A stretch of 64,000 nt of DNA from Comamonadaceae bacterium (GCA_947448735.1 CANFOS010000002.1:235413-299412); one strand, 5' to 3'; counted from the first letter of the stretch, positions 1 through 16,322 are shown. Notes: a model not told the origin generated them from the sequence alone. Numbers and translations: made by a program.

Positions 1-713
1 TCGGCCCGCCCGCGCAGGCGCAATGCGGCAAACATTTGCAATACCGCTGGCACGCTTAAGCTGTCCAGGCTTTGATTCAGCATCCACGTGGAGGCCCGCG
101 CTTTGTCGCCCAGCAATGTGTAGGCGGCCGGGTTGGCCTCTTCGAGCTTTTCAGACGTGGCGTCTAATATCAGCACTGCCTCGGCGGCGACCTGGAACAG
201 CAGTCGGTAGCGCGTCTCCACATGGCGCAAGCGCCAGTAATCGCGCTCCATCGACAGCTGCGCACTGACCAGGCGTTGCTGCAGCGCCACCTGTGCACGC
301 AAGTCGCGGCCAAAGGCGACCGAGCGGTGCGGCCCTGCATCGCGGCTCAGCGGGACGATGGTGTACAAAAGTGCCAGGTCGGCGCTGTCGGCCGATGGGT
401 GGTTGATATGCCGCCACTTGGCACTGCCGTTGCTGAAGACCTCGCTGAGCATTTCCTCAACCTTGGTCCGACTTTCTACGGTAACGGTTTCAAGCCAAGG
501 TTTGCCCAGCCAGTCATGATGGCCGTATTGCAGCTCGTTGTTGCTAAAAGCCACATCCTGAATCACCCCATGCTCATCCAAAATGAGGGCGACGTCAGCA
601 GCAGCAGAAATCAAAGAGGCGGTAGTTTGCGCGTCTAGACCTGCTAGAAACATCTCGGGGCTGTCAAATTGCCCGATGGCGATTTCTTTTGTTGTCTGTT
701 GCGGTAACTTCAC
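1..713 (-). CDS. ppsR: PpsR/CrtJ photosynthesis repressor, N-terminal part (cut by window edge)
   Basis: The reverse strand is open from a GTG at 713 to the left edge, about 237 codons. An in-frame stop lies just upstream (732-734), so this GTG is the likely start. The product has PAS-type segments typical of PpsR/CrtJ: an early stretch reading VALILDEHGVIQDVAFSN and a second one reading LLFQVAAEAVLILDATS after about residue 150. The DNA-binding Fis-type HTH and redox cysteine of the family would be C-terminal and lie outside the window. PpsR is the aerobic repressor of bch, crt and puc genes, binding TGT-N12-ACA palindromes. It lies 61 bp downstream of ppaA on the same strand, and candidate target sites lie before bchF. 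Identification rests on PAS segments plus context; confidence is high for the family. Confidence 0.85.
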   Translation of the reverse strand, partial: MKLPQQTTKEIAIGQFDSPEMFLAGLDAQTTASLISAAADVALILDEHGVIQDVAFSNNELQYGHHDWLGKPWLETVTVESRTKVEEMLSEVFSNGSAKWRHINHPSADSADLALLYTIVPLSRDAGPHRSVAFGRDLRAQVALQQRLVSAQLSMERDYWRLRHVETRYRLLFQVAAEAVLILDATSEKLEEANPAAYTLLGDKARASTWMLNQSLDSLSVPAVLQMFAALRLRGRA

Positions 714-774
714 ATGTGCCTGGAGATACGGTTAACTGCGGTGGGATTGGGCAGAGTGCCAAAAGAGCAACGCC

Positions 775-1731
775 CTAAGAAACCAAGTGATTGCCCACGC
801 CAGCGCCTTGTTCTCGCGCAGCAGCCACCAAACTTGCGGCCAAGCCTGGTGCTTGCGCGCCGTCGGTTGACGCTGCATCTGCATTCACATAGGCAACGTA
901 CTCTGGATTGACCAGAAAAAGTGGACCGCCCACTATAACGCAGATCGATTTATTCAAGGCTGCTGCTCGCACGCTTTTGATGCAGGCGGCCAGGTCATCG
1001 AGCTGCTCCACATTGCCCAGCGAAAAGCCGACCACGTCAAACCATTCACGTTGGACCATCACCACCGGGTCAGCGCCGGCCTCCCATGGGCCGCCGCCTA
1101 CGTCCCAACCTGCGCGCCTGAAGAACTCGGCCACCATCACCAGGCCAAAGGTGTGCTGCTCACCCGGCCCAGGCAAAAGCAACACGCGGTTTCCGCTGGT
1201 TTCGACCTGAGACTGGCCAAAGGCAGGACTGAGTTCCCTGAGCACCTGCTGCAAGCGCCCCAATCCGACGGTGACCTGTGTGAAATCGCAAAGATCGTCC
1301 TCCCACAACTCACCCAGGTAGCGAGCGACCGGCGCAAGCAAATCGGTATAAATGGTTTCGACAGAAATTCCGCTGGTACGCATGGCCTCAATGCAGGCCT
1401 GGGCCAGGTTTTCGTCCGGCTCGAGCACCAGCTGCGCAAAAGCCTTGACCTCATCTTGACCGACATGTGGTGTGCTGGCGGGTGATGCCGCGGACAGACA
1501 ATCGCCTGCGGTCGGGTGCGCCAGCATGAGTCGCGGGATGATCTCATCTTCAATCGCCCGGGAAATCAAGGCCAGCCGTAATTCAACAGCCTCCCGGTTG
1601 GCGTCTGTGGCCAAACGCGCAGTGGCTTGGCTGTCTTGGGCATAACCGGAGCCATCGCGCAGCTCGTCTCCGTCTTGAGAGTGCTTTGCATCTGCAGTTC
1701 GGGCGGAGTTCATTTTGGTCTGTAAATTCAT
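775..1731 (-). CDS. ppaA: PpaA/AerR-type cobalamin-binding photosynthesis regulator
   Basis: The 318-residue protein has a B12-binding domain in its C-terminal half. A helical cap segment (VARYLGELWEDDLCDFTQVT) precedes GPGEQHTFGLVM, whose histidine matches the cobalamin-ligating position in this family, followed by FRRAGWDV and VVGFSLGN. In Rhodobacter, AerR/PpaA binds cobalamin in a light-dependent way and antagonises CrtJ/PpsR. The gene is divergent from bchF and directly upstream of ppsR, the usual arrangement for this regulator pair. Residues 1-7 hold two methionines, and the first 45 residues are low-complexity, so a shorter product from an internal start is possible; AerR of Rhodobacter is known to have long and short forms. 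The start was chosen as the longest ATG ORF. Confidence 0.9.
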   Translation of the reverse strand: MNLQTKMNSARTADAKHSQDGDELRDGSGYAQDSQATARLATDANREAVELRLALISRAIEDEIIPRLMLAHPTAGDCLSAASPASTPHVGQDEVKAFAQLVLEPDENLAQACIEAMRTSGISVETIYTDLLAPVARYLGELWEDDLCDFTQVTVGLGRLQQVLRELSPAFGQSQVETSGNRVLLLPGPGEQHTFGLVMVAEFFRRAGWDVGGGPWEAGADPVVMVQREWFDVVGFSLGNVEQLDDLAACIKSVRAAALNKSICVIVGGPLFLVNPEYVAYVNADAASTDGAQAPGLAASLVAAAREQGAGVGNHLVS

Positions 1732-1955
1732 ATTGCTTCACCTCGTTGCTTGCCCGCAGTCAGTGGCACATCTCGGCACCGACCCTGTCCGTGCGTTGTT
1801 GCGTTGCCGATTTTTTACCAAGTCTTTGCCTAAAAACAGCACCACGAGTAGTCTTTGAAGCCATCTTGCCTCGACCATTGAGGGTTGTACAAGCGAAAAC
1901 CGGTTCGGTCAATCATGTTTCTACTGATTTAAGGCAAATTTTTTGCAGCGACTAT

Positions 1956-1989
1956 TGTCAATACAAATTTACGTCAATATAAGTTGACA
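1956..1989. promoter_or_regulatory. Tandem overlapping PpsR/CrtJ operator candidates in the ppaA-bchF intergenic region
   Basis: Two 18-bp matches to the PpsR/CrtJ pattern TGT-N12-ACA overlap by two bases. TGTCAATACAAATTTACG is at 1956-1973 and CGTCAATATAAGTTGACA at 1972-1989. The second has a clean GTCAA...TTGAC palindrome. They end 23 bp before the bchF ATG (2013), which has a GGAG ribosome-binding site at about 2000. The rest of the 281-bp divergent region (1732-2012) holds no gene, and I saw no further match to the motif. Repression of bchF and possibly ppaA by PpsR is inferred. Confidence 0.6.
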
Positions 1990-2012
1990 CTTTGAATTTG
2001 GAGCGTTAAATT

Positions 2013-3853
<1,841 letters not shown>

Positions 3854-3862
3854 GACCACCAT

Positions 3863-5444
3863 ATGCAGCTCACTCTCTGGACCTATGAAGGACCGCCCCA
3901 TGTCGGGGCGATGCGCATTGCGACCGCCATGGAAGACGTGCATTACGTGCTTCATGCGCCCCAAGGCGACACTTACGCCGATCTGCTGTTCACCATGATT
4001 GAGCGCCTCCCCAAGCGCCCACCAGTGACATACACCACCTTTCAAGCGCGCGACTTGGGTGGCGACACCGCTGAACTCTTTAAAACAGCAGCGCGTGAAG
4101 CGTTTGAGCGCTTCAAGCCCAAGGCCATGCTGGTTGGCGCGTCCTGCACGGCAGAGCTGATTCAAGACGACCCAGGCGGTCTGGCCAAGGCGCTGGATTT
4201 GCCGATCCCGGTGGTGGCGCTTGAACTGCCCAGCTACCAGCGCAAGGAAAACTGGGGCGCGTCTGAGACTTTCTATCAATTGGTGCGCTCGCTGGCCCAG
4301 CCCAGGACAAAGCCGGCTAGCAATGGCCGCAAAAGCTGCAACATCCTCGGCCCAACCGCACTGGGTTTTCGGCATCGCGATGACCTGCGCGAAATCACCG
4401 GTCTGCTGACCCAGCTCGGCATTGACATCAATGTGGTCGCGCCACTGGGCGCAACGCCAGCAGACATCTCACGCTTGGGCGATGCTGATTTCAACGTCGT
4501 GCTCTACCCTGAAATTGCGTCGGTTGCAGCCCAATGGCTGACACGCACTTTCGGTCAGCCCTCAACAAAAGTGGTTCCGATTGGTTCTGGTGCCACCCGC
4601 GACTTTGTCAACGAAGTGGCGCAATTGGCGGGGGTTGACGCGAGCAAGGTGCTCGCGAGCGCTGATGCCCGTGCGCCCTGGTATGCCAAGTCGGTCGACT
4701 CCACCTACCTGACCAACAAGCGTGTGTTTGTATTTGGCGATGCCACGCATGCTGTTGCCGCTGCCCGCATTGCCAGCCGCGAGCTGGGCTTTACCGTGGT
4801 TGGCTTAGGCACCTACAGCCGTGAACACGCAAGGGAAGTCCGCGAAGCCGCCAAACTGTATGGCGTTGAGCCTTTGATCACAGACGATTACCTGGAAGTC
4901 GAGGCCAAAGTTGCCGAGCTACAACCAGAATTGGTGCTGGGCTCACAAATGGAGCGCCACATCGCCAAGCGCTTGGGTATACCTTGTGCTGTGATTTCAG
5001 CACCGGTTCATGTGCAAGATTTTCCGGCGCGCTACTCCCCGCAAATGGGCTTTGAAGGCGCAAACGTGATGTTTGACACCTGGGTGCATCCCCTCATGAT
5101 GGGGCTTGAAGAACACCTGATTGGCATGTTCCGCGGCGATGCCGAGTTTCATGAAGATGCCAGCCCATCGCATCTGGGTAAATCGGCTGTTCAGTCCGCC
5201 CCTGTCAGCAAGGCCGCCGCCACGCTGGAGACGAGCCAGGCTATTTCAAGCGCTTCAAAGACCTCCGCTGAAGCCATTGAACAAGCCGCCACGACAAAGG
5301 CTGTGGCGGTTGCAGTCTGGGACGCTGAGGCTGAAAAAGAACTCAAGAAGATTCCGTTTTTCGTTCGCGGCAAGGCTCGCCGCAACACCGAAATGTACGC
5401 CAGGGACATGGGTCTGCCCTCAATCAGCTGTGAAACACTTTACG

Positions 5445-5470
<26 letters not shown>
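3863..5470 (+). CDS. bchB: BchB, dark-operative protochlorophyllide reductase subunit B
   Basis: BchB (535 residues) pairs with BchN. Asp36 (in [10 protein letters not shown]) is at the position of the unusual aspartate ligand of the NB cluster. The nitrogenase-like core is followed by an Ala/Ser/Thr-rich linker (roughly residues 425-475) and the conserved C-terminal domain ([16 protein letters not shown]) that closes over protochlorophyllide. The final 26 bp overlap the preferred start of bchH, a strong sign of coupled expression. Length and order match other phototrophic proteobacteria. Confidence 0.97.
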
Positions 5471-10171
<4,701 letters not shown>

Positions 10172-10183
10172 AGAGCCGATGAC

Positions 10184-10894
10184 ATGACTGTCAATAGCGC
10201 AACTTATACCGACCGCCGGGGCCAGATCGAAGATTACTTCGACCGCACGGCCGTGAAAGCCTGGGAACAACTGACCTCAGATGCGCCTGTTGGCCGTATT
10301 CGCACCACAGTGCGGGCGGGACGCGACAAAATGCGAGCCACGTTGTTGTCTTGGCTGCCTGAGGACTTGCACGGACGCAGGGTTTTGGATGCTGGCTGTG
10401 GCACAGGTGCTTTGGCGGTTGAAGCGGCGCGGCGTGGCGCGGATGTGGTGGCGATTGACCTGTCGCCAAAGTTGGTGGAATTGGCGAGACAACGTGCTCC
10501 CCAATCTTTCCGGACCGGCGGCTCGCTGGACTTTCGCAGTGGCGACATGCTGGACGACAAGTTGGGGCATTTTGATCATGTCGTGGCGATGGACTCCATC
10601 ATTCACTATGAGACCAAAGATGCGGTGACGGCTCTTTCGCGCTTGGCTGCTCGATGCTCGACATCGATTGCCTTTACCTTCGCCCCGCGTACCCCCTTGC
10701 TGGCCACTTTGATCACGGTTGGCCGATTCTTCCCCAGAAAAGACCGCGCACCCTGGCTGGAGCCGATGGCCAAGGAAAAGTTACTCCAGCTGATGGGCGC
10801 AGATGACGTATTGGCGGGCTGGCAACACAGCCAGGATCAACGTATCTCGAGCGGGTTTTACAAGTCCCAAGCGATGGAGTGGACGCGCTTGTGA
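10184..10894 (+). CDS. bchM: BchM, Mg-protoporphyrin IX O-methyltransferase
   Basis: BchM (236 residues) methylates Mg-protoporphyrin IX using S-adenosylmethionine, producing the monomethyl ester used by the AcsF cyclase encoded downstream. The class I SAM-binding glycine motif VLDAGCGTGALAVEAA lies at about residues 66-81, followed by VVAIDLS. The N-terminal YFDRTAVKAWEQLTSDAPVG is typical of BchM. Its end overlaps the lhaA start. Confidence 0.95.
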   Translation: MTVNSATYTDRRGQIEDYFDRTAVKAWEQLTSDAPVGRIRTTVRAGRDKMRATLLSWLPEDLHGRRVLDAGCGTGALAVEAARRGADVVAIDLSPKLVELARQRAPQSFRTGGSLDFRSGDMLDDKLGHFDHVVAMDSIIHYETKDAVTALSRLAARCSTSIAFTFAPRTPLLATLITVGRFFPRKDRAPWLEPMAKEKLLQLMGADDVLAGWQHSQDQRISSGFYKSQAMEWTRL

Positions 10895-12339
10895 AAATCC
10901 CAAGCTTTAAAAACGGTATTCGCCGTGTTCCCTTGCGGTACCTGCCATTTGCAGATGCGGCAAGTGCCGGCTTGCCCCTGGGTCGACTGCTTCGGCTATC
11001 CCTGTTTCAGGTCACAGTCGGCATGTCGGCTGCCCTGATGGTTGGCACTCTGAACCGGGTGATGATCGTTGAGTTGGGCGTTGCGGCATGGCTGGTGGCG
11101 CTGATGGTGGCGATTCCCTTGCTGGTAGCGCCGTTTCGTGCCGTCACAGGTTTTCGTTCCGACACGCACCGCTCTGCCTTCGGCTGGCGGCGTGTGCCTT
11201 TCATCTGGACGGGGACCATGCTTCAGTTCATGGGGCTGAGTTTCATGCCGTTTGCCTTGCTGGTGTTGACGGGGCAGGGCGACATCAAGACGCCCGACTG
11301 GTTGAACCAGGCGATTGCGGGATTGTCATTTTTATGTGTCGGGATAGGCTTGCAAACCTCACAGACGGCTGGCTTGGCGCTGGCCACCGATCTGGCCGAT
11401 GAGCCCACCCGCCCCCGCGTTGTGGCCTTGATGTACGTCATGCTGCTGCTGGGTATGGTCGGCAGCAGTTTTGTATTCAGCCTGATGCTGCAAGACTTCA
11501 CGCCGAAAAAGATGATTCAGGTTATCCAGGGCCATGCTATTTTGACGTTGGTGCTGAACGCCATTGCGCTTTGGAAGCAAGAGGCACGAGACCCGGCGCG
11601 GGCCGCCGCTCTGAAGCTGGAGCCGGTGCCGGTGTTCAAAGATGCATGGCAGCGGTTTATCAGCAATGGCAAGGCGCGCCGGTTTCTTGCCATGGTCGCG
11701 CTGGGTACCGCTGCCTTCAACATGCAGGATATTGTGTTGGAGCCCTATGGTGGCGAGATCCTCAAGCTCACGGTCAGCGCCACAACCTTGCTGACGGCGC
11801 TGCTTGCCAGCGGATCACTGGTGGCTTTTGCAGTTGCATCGCGCAAACTGTCCAATGGCATCGACCCCTGCCGGCTGGCTGCCTATGGCGTCGTTTGCGG
11901 TTTGCCTGGCTTTTCAGCCGTTATTTTTGCTGCCCCGCTCGATGCCACCTGGCTCTTTTATGGGGGTGTTTTTTGCATCGGGTTTGGTGCTGGACTGTTT
12001 TCAGTCAGCACCTTGGCGGCGGCGATGACCATGGAGCGAAAAGAGTTCGTGGGTCTGGCGCTTGGCGCCTGGGGCGCTGTTCAGGCCACGGCCGCTGGCC
12101 TGTCAATTGCCTTTGGTGGCGCGGCCCGAGACGCCGTGTCAACTCTCGCGCTGGAGGGCTCGCTCGGCCCGGCTTTGGCGGTCCCCGTGACGGGTTACAG
12201 CTTTGTGTATTACACCGAAATTTGTCTGCTGTTTATCACTTTGGCAGCCATTGGCCCCTTGGTTCGACGCGCTAATTTGGCGTCAGCCAGTGAGCCCGCA
12301 AAAAGTGAACGGTTTGGCCTGGCTGACTTGCCGGGCTAA
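10891..12339 (+). CDS. lhaA: LhaA, PucC-family light-harvesting 1 assembly protein
   Basis: A major-facilitator-type membrane protein of about 482 residues with twelve predicted hydrophobic segments, belonging to the PucC/LhaA/BchG-associated family thought to deliver pigment or assemble LH1. Family features include the N-terminal LPLGRLLRLSLFQVTVGMS, FRSDTHRSAFGWRRVPFIW and the C-terminal FGLADLPG end. Position between bchM and puhA identifies it as LhaA rather than the LH2-linked PucC. Two in-frame GTG starts exist (10879 and 10891). I chose 10891 because it makes a GTGA overlap with the bchM stop, like other junctions here. A 72-bp gap follows before puhA. Confidence 0.92.
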   Translation: MKIPSFKNGIRRVPLRYLPFADAASAGLPLGRLLRLSLFQVTVGMSAALMVGTLNRVMIVELGVAAWLVALMVAIPLLVAPFRAVTGFRSDTHRSAFGWRRVPFIWTGTMLQFMGLSFMPFALLVLTGQGDIKTPDWLNQAIAGLSFLCVGIGLQTSQTAGLALATDLADEPTRPRVVALMYVMLLLGMVGSSFVFSLMLQDFTPKKMIQVIQGHAILTLVLNAIALWKQEARDPARAAALKLEPVPVFKDAWQRFISNGKARRFLAMVALGTAAFNMQDIVLEPYGGEILKLTVSATTLLTALLASGSLVAFAVASRKLSNGIDPCRLAAYGVVCGLPGFSAVIFAAPLDATWLFYGGVFCIGFGAGLFSVSTLAAAMTMERKEFVGLALGAWGAVQATAAGLSIAFGGAARDAVSTLALEGSLGPALAVPVTGYSFVYYTEICLLFITLAAIGPLVRRANLASASEPAKSERFGLADLPG

Positions 12340-12411
12340 GAAAGTTTCAGCAAGTGACTGACGGTTTTATTGTTTCTTCGCAACCGCTATCGTATTTTTA
12401 GGAGTTCCATC

Positions 12412-13182
12412 ATGCAAATAGGCGCCATCACGGGATATGTCGATTTAGCCCAAATCATTTTGTACATGTTTTGGTTGTTCTTTGCAGGCATCATTTTTTA
12501 TCTGGTGCTTGAAAACCATCGCGAAGGCTATCCGATGGAGTCTGAGGGTCCACCGGGCTCAGCCACCGTCACCGGCTGGCCTATTCCTGCACCCAAGACC
12601 TTCAAGCTCGCGAGCGGTAAAGAAGTCACCGTGCCCGAATTGCACCGTCCTGAGCCGCCGCAGAACACGCGTCGCGATGGCGGATCGTACGGCAATCCTT
12701 ACATACCAACGGGCGACTTGATGACGTCTGGTGTGGGTGCCGGTGCTTACACGATGCGCGCTGATGTGCCCGACATGGACTTGCACGGTCACCCCATCAT
12801 TCGGCCGCTGCGCGTGCTGGCTGGGTTTGATGTGTCCAAAAACGATACTGACCCACGCGGCTTGCCGGTCATGGGGACAGATAACAAAGTTGCGGGCAAG
12901 GTTGTCGATATGTGGGTGGACACCTGCGAGATGATGTTCCGCTTCGTTGAAGTAGAACTGAACGCCGAAAACGGTGGTCGCCGCGTTCTGCTGCCTGTGC
13001 CTTTTGCCCGTATCAAACGCGACAGCGTCAAGGCGCACAGCATTTACGCCGCTCAATTTGCAAAAGTGCCAGCCACCAAAAGCCCTGATCAGGTCACTCT
13101 TTTGGAAGAGGAAAAAATCAGTGCTTACTACGGCGGCGGAACGCTCTACGCTGATCCTATGCGCGCGGAGCCCCTGCTGTGA
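12412..13182 (+). CDS. puhA: PuhA, photosynthetic reaction centre H subunit
   Basis: PuhA (256 residues) caps the cytoplasmic face of the reaction centre and controls proton delivery to quinone QB. It has one N-terminal membrane helix (LAQIILYMFWLFFAGIIFYL) followed by YLVLENHREGYPMES, the PRC-barrel body and a C-terminal EKISAYYGGGTLYADP. The ATG at 12412 was chosen because AGGAG stands 7 bp upstream; the frame is open to 12370, but that extension has no family similarity. The stop overlaps the puhB start in GTGA. Confidence 0.97.
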   Translation: MQIGAITGYVDLAQIILYMFWLFFAGIIFYLVLENHREGYPMESEGPPGSATVTGWPIPAPKTFKLASGKEVTVPELHRPEPPQNTRRDGGSYGNPYIPTGDLMTSGVGAGAYTMRADVPDMDLHGHPIIRPLRVLAGFDVSKNDTDPRGLPVMGTDNKVAGKVVDMWVDTCEMMFRFVEVELNAENGGRRVLLPVPFARIKRDSVKAHSIYAAQFAKVPATKSPDQVTLLEEEKISAYYGGGTLYADPMRAEPLL

Positions 13183-13868
13183 AGGTTCAAAGCAACGGCC
13201 ACGAGCATGAGTTTGAGGCGGCTTACGGACTGCCCGAGCCCTTGCCCAAAGGCGAAAGCATTTTGTGGCAAGGTGCGCCAGATTTTTCTGACCTGGCGGT
13301 GCGGGTTTTCCACCTGAAAAAGGCGGCCGTGTATTTTCTGGTGCTGATGCTCGCCAGAGGTTCTTACCTGTATTCTTCAGATGAGCCGGCATTGACCATT
13401 CTGGCCGGCATATTGCTGGTGGCAGCACTTGGATTGACGGCGATGGCCGCGCTGGGCATCTTGGCCTGGCTGACGGCACGCACCACGGCCTACACATTGA
13501 CCGATCAGCGCATCGTGATGCGTATCGGCATTGTGCTGACGCTCACCTTCAATTTGCCACTCAAGCGGATTGAAACCGCTGGCCTCCTCCTGACGGGCAA
13601 AGGGTTTGGCGACATTCCTTTGGCCTTGAGCGGTGGCGACCGGATTGGCTGGTTGAATTTGTGGCCCCACGCGCGACCCTGGCGCCTTGCAAAGCCAGAG
13701 CCCATGCTGCGCTGCATCCCGCACGCCCAGTCGTTTGCAGCCCTACTGCAAAAAGCATGGACCCAAGCCAGCGGTAAAACCAATGCATCGCTACAGATGC
13801 ATGGAGAGCTGGGCAGTGATAACGCCGCCCATTGGCAGGCAAACGCTTTAAACAACAGAACTATTTGA
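13179..13868 (+). CDS. puhB: PuhB, reaction centre assembly protein
   Basis: PuhB (229 residues) is a membrane protein with a PH-like bacterial domain that assists reaction-centre assembly in Rhodobacter. The segment LPKGESILWQGAPDF opens the protein. Hydrophobic helices and the conserved TAYTLTDQRIVMRIGIVLTL follow. The GTG start lies in an overlap with puhA, and the stop shares a base with the puhC ATG (TGATG). The last 35 residues after the core are Gln/Asn-rich and poorly conserved-looking. Confidence 0.92.
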   Translation: MKVQSNGHEHEFEAAYGLPEPLPKGESILWQGAPDFSDLAVRVFHLKKAAVYFLVLMLARGSYLYSSDEPALTILAGILLVAALGLTAMAALGILAWLTARTTAYTLTDQRIVMRIGIVLTLTFNLPLKRIETAGLLLTGKGFGDIPLALSGGDRIGWLNLWPHARPWRLAKPEPMLRCIPHAQSFAALLQKAWTQASGKTNASLQMHGELGSDNAAHWQANALNNRTI

Positions 13869-14353
13869 TGAACATGTCCAGCACAGCCCTTTCAAATCCC
13901 ATGCCGACACGCACAACTGACACCTTTCCGCGCTGGGTACTTTGGTCTGTCGCTGGCTTGCTCGTGTTCACCCTTGGGGCCGTGGCCCTGGTTCGCATCA
14001 CAGGCAATGGCCCTGACCAACTGGCCGCAGCCACCATCACCGAAAGACTGCTTCGCTTTGAAGACACGCCTGGCGGAGGGGTGGCGGTGATTGACGGCGA
14101 AACAGGCCAGTTGCTAACTACTGTCACAGGGGAGCAAGGTTTTTTTCGCGGCGCACTGCGCGCGCTGACCAGGGATCGCACGGCGCGCAAAATCGGCTCG
14201 GAGCAGCCTTTCAAGCTTATTTCCCGCGCTGACGGTCGGTTAACCCTGTTCGATCCTGTGTCTGGCCAGCGTGTCGACTTAGAATCGTTTGGCCCCACCA
14301 ACGCTGCGGTGTTTGTGCCGTTTCTGACCATGCAGCCGCAGGCCAATCGTTAA
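13868..14353 (+). CDS. puhC: PuhC, photosynthetic complex assembly protein
   Basis: PuhC (161 residues) has a single membrane helix (WVLWSVAGLLVFTLGAVALV) and a soluble periplasmic domain with the family segment RLLRFEDTPGGGVAVIDGETG. It is needed for normal reaction-centre and LH1 assembly in Rhodobacter. The ATG at 13868 overlaps the puhB stop. A second ATG two codons later is equally possible, and the frame is open further upstream inside puhB without family similarity. acsF starts 33 bp after the stop. Confidence 0.92.
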   Translation: MNMSSTALSNPMPTRTTDTFPRWVLWSVAGLLVFTLGAVALVRITGNGPDQLAAATITERLLRFEDTPGGGVAVIDGETGQLLTTVTGEQGFFRGALRALTRDRTARKIGSEQPFKLISRADGRLTLFDPVSGQRVDLESFGPTNAAVFVPFLTMQPQANR

Positions 14354-14386
14354 GCTCTCATTTATTTGTCAATTCAGGACAGCATC

Positions 14387-15475
14387 ATGCAAGCATCCGC
14401 CACCAACTTGTCTGCCGCTATCAGCCCTGCGGACGCTGCGCTTCAGGCCAAGCAGGACACGCTTCTCAGTCCCCGCTTTTACACGACTGATTTTGAAGCG
14501 ATGGACCGCATTGATGTGTCTTCGGTGCGGGCCGAATGGGACACGATGCTGAGCGAGTATGAGGGCGATAACAACCACGACCACTTTCAGCGTACGCCCG
14601 AGTTTGCGGTTGAAGTGGCCGAGCATTTTTCAAAAGTTTCGCCTGAGTTGCGGCAGGAATTTGTCGAGTTTTTAATCAGCTCATTGACTTCTGAATTCTC
14701 GGGTTGTATTTTGTACAACGAGATTCAAAAGAACGTCACCAACCCGGATATCAAGGCGCTGATGCGCTACATGGCACGTGACGAATCTCGCCACGCGGGT
14801 TTCATCAACCAGTCGCTCAAGGATTTTGGCCTGGGGCTTGACTTGGGCGATTTGAAGCGCACCAAGGCCTACACCTACTTCAAACCCAAATATATTTTTT
14901 ACGCTACCTACCTGAGCGAAAAAATCGGTTATGCCCGCTACATCACGATCTTCAGACAGCTCGAGCGCAATCCTGACAAGCGGTTTCACCCGATCTTCAG
15001 GTGGTTCGAGCGCTGGTGCAATGATGAGTTTCGCCACGGGGAATCGTTTGCGCTCATCATGCGTGCCCAGCCGCATTTGCTCAAGGGTTTGAATGTGCTG
15101 TGGATCAGGTTTTTTCTGTTGGCGGTCTACGGCACCATGTACGTGCGTGACCACACCCGGCCGGAGCTCAAGGCGGCCATGGGGCTGGACCCCACAGCCT
15201 ATGACTACGAGGTGTTTCGCATCACCAACGAGATCACCAAACAGGTCTTCCCGGTATCGCTGGACATTGACCATCCTGCCTTCCGCGCAGGTATGCTGCG
15301 CCTGTTTGAAGCGCAAACCGGCATCAACGCGGCCAAAGCGAAGGGCGGTCCGCTGAGCTGGCTCAAGCGGGGTTACTGGTGCGCAGTCGGCGCACTGACC
15401 TTTGTCCGCCTGTACCTGCTCCCCATGAAGCATCATGAGCTGCCGGCGCAAATCCGCATGCAGCCGGTCTGGTAA
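14387..15475 (+). CDS. acsF: AcsF, oxygen-dependent Mg-protoporphyrin IX monomethyl ester cyclase
   Basis: AcsF (362 residues) forms the isocyclic ring of chlorophylls using O2 and a diiron centre. Both metal-binding signatures are present: [12 protein letters not shown] and [12 protein letters not shown]. The ATG at 14387 has AGGA 7 bp upstream; the frame is open to a TTG at 14366, which is less likely. The presence of acsF shows that pigment can be made with some oxygen, contrasting with the oxygen-sensitive BchNBL. The anaerobic cyclase BchE is not encoded here. The gene sits between puhC and puhE, as in Rubrivivax and relatives. Confidence 0.96.
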   Translation: MQASATNLSAAISPADAALQAKQDTLLSPRFYTTDFEAMDRIDVSSVRAEWDTMLSEYEGDNNHDHFQRTPEFAVEVAEHFSKVSPELRQEFVEFLISSLTSEFSGCILYNEIQKNVTNPDIKALMRYMARDESRHAGFINQSLKDFGLGLDLGDLKRTKAYTYFKPKYIFYATYLSEKIGYARYITIFRQLERNPDKRFHPIFRWFERWCNDEFRHGESFALIMRAQPHLLKGLNVLWIRFFLLAVYGTMYVRDHTRPELKAAMGLDPTAYDYEVFRITNEITKQVFPVSLDIDHPAFRAGMLRLFEAQTGINAAKAKGGPLSWLKRGYWCAVGALTFVRLYLLPMKHHELPAQIRMQPVW

Positions 15476-15529
15476 GAACTGCTTGGCGCGCCTGCTAACA
15501 CCATCAGACTTCTCGTATTTGAGCTGAGC

Positions 15530-16315
15530 GTGCTGAATCTCATTTTTCCTGTTCTGTTTGCAATCTTTGTCTGGTGGTTCTCCACCGGCGTTGTGTTGCT
15601 GCTCAACGGCATGTCACGCACCACCTTTCGATGGAGCGTGTCGATCTCGACCCTGCTGGCCCTGACGGCGCTTTATGGCTTGTCGCACACAGCCGCGACC
15701 TTGAGCGTGGTGAACGCCTACTGCGCCTTCACCTGCGCCTTGCTGGTGTGGGGCTGGCATGAGCTGACCTTTTTGACCGGCGGGTTGACGGGGCCACGTC
15801 AGACCGCATGCACGGCTCCCAGCGGCTGGCCGCGTTTTACCCAGGCAGTCGCTGCTATTTTGTGGCACGAGCTGGGTATTCTGGCGGGCGGCGCACTCAT
15901 TGCTGCCATCACCTGGAATGCGGCCAATCAGGTCGGCCTGTGGACCTTCCTGGTGCTATGGGTGATGCGCACCAGCGCCAAACTGAACCTGTTTTTTGGT
16001 GTTCGCAACTTGTCGGAAGAATTTTTGCCGGCTCACTTGGTCTATATGGGCAGCTACTTCAAAAGGCGCCCCATGAATGCGTTTTTACCCGTGTCGATTA
16101 CTTTGGCGACGCTGGTTCTCGTTTCGATGGGCTTGCGTGTCATGAACATCGATACGAATGCGGCCGAAACAGCGGGTTTGTTACTGGTTGGCAGTATGCT
16201 GGCCATGGCGATTTTGGAGCATTTTCTCCTGGTACTGCCCTTGCCTTCAACGGCCTTGTGGCGCTGGGCTATGCGCAACCGCACGCCACTCGTCACTTCT
16301 GGGGCAGCAGATTGA
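15530..16315 (+). CDS. puhE: PuhE, putative photosynthetic complex assembly protein (DUF3623)
   Basis: PuhE (261 residues) is a polytopic membrane protein with about seven hydrophobic segments. Family features include the N-terminal FVWWFSTGVVLLLNG and a central TSAKLNLFFGVRNLSEEFLP followed by HLVYMGSYF. It affects photosystem assembly in Rhodobacter by an unclear mechanism. The start is a GTG at 15530, 54 bp after acsF. crtI begins 7 bp after the stop, so the carotenoid genes are directly attached to the puh-acsF series. Confidence 0.92.
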   Translation: MLNLIFPVLFAIFVWWFSTGVVLLLNGMSRTTFRWSVSISTLLALTALYGLSHTAATLSVVNAYCAFTCALLVWGWHELTFLTGGLTGPRQTACTAPSGWPRFTQAVAAILWHELGILAGGALIAAITWNAANQVGLWTFLVLWVMRTSAKLNLFFGVRNLSEEFLPAHLVYMGSYFKRRPMNAFLPVSITLATLVLVSMGLRVMNIDTNAAETAGLLLVGSMLAMAILEHFLLVLPLPSTALWRWAMRNRTPLVTSGAAD

Positions 16316-16322
16316 TGGGGCG

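Noticed and set aside
1984..1989. TTGACA before bchF as a -35 promoter element
   Set aside because: A properly spaced -10 would fall at the start codon; the hexamer is better explained as part of the PpsR palindrome.
5121..5444. Upstream extension of the bchH reading frame inside bchB
   Set aside because: The 108 codons lie wholly inside bchB in another frame, have atypical Arg/Pro-rich composition and no BchH similarity.
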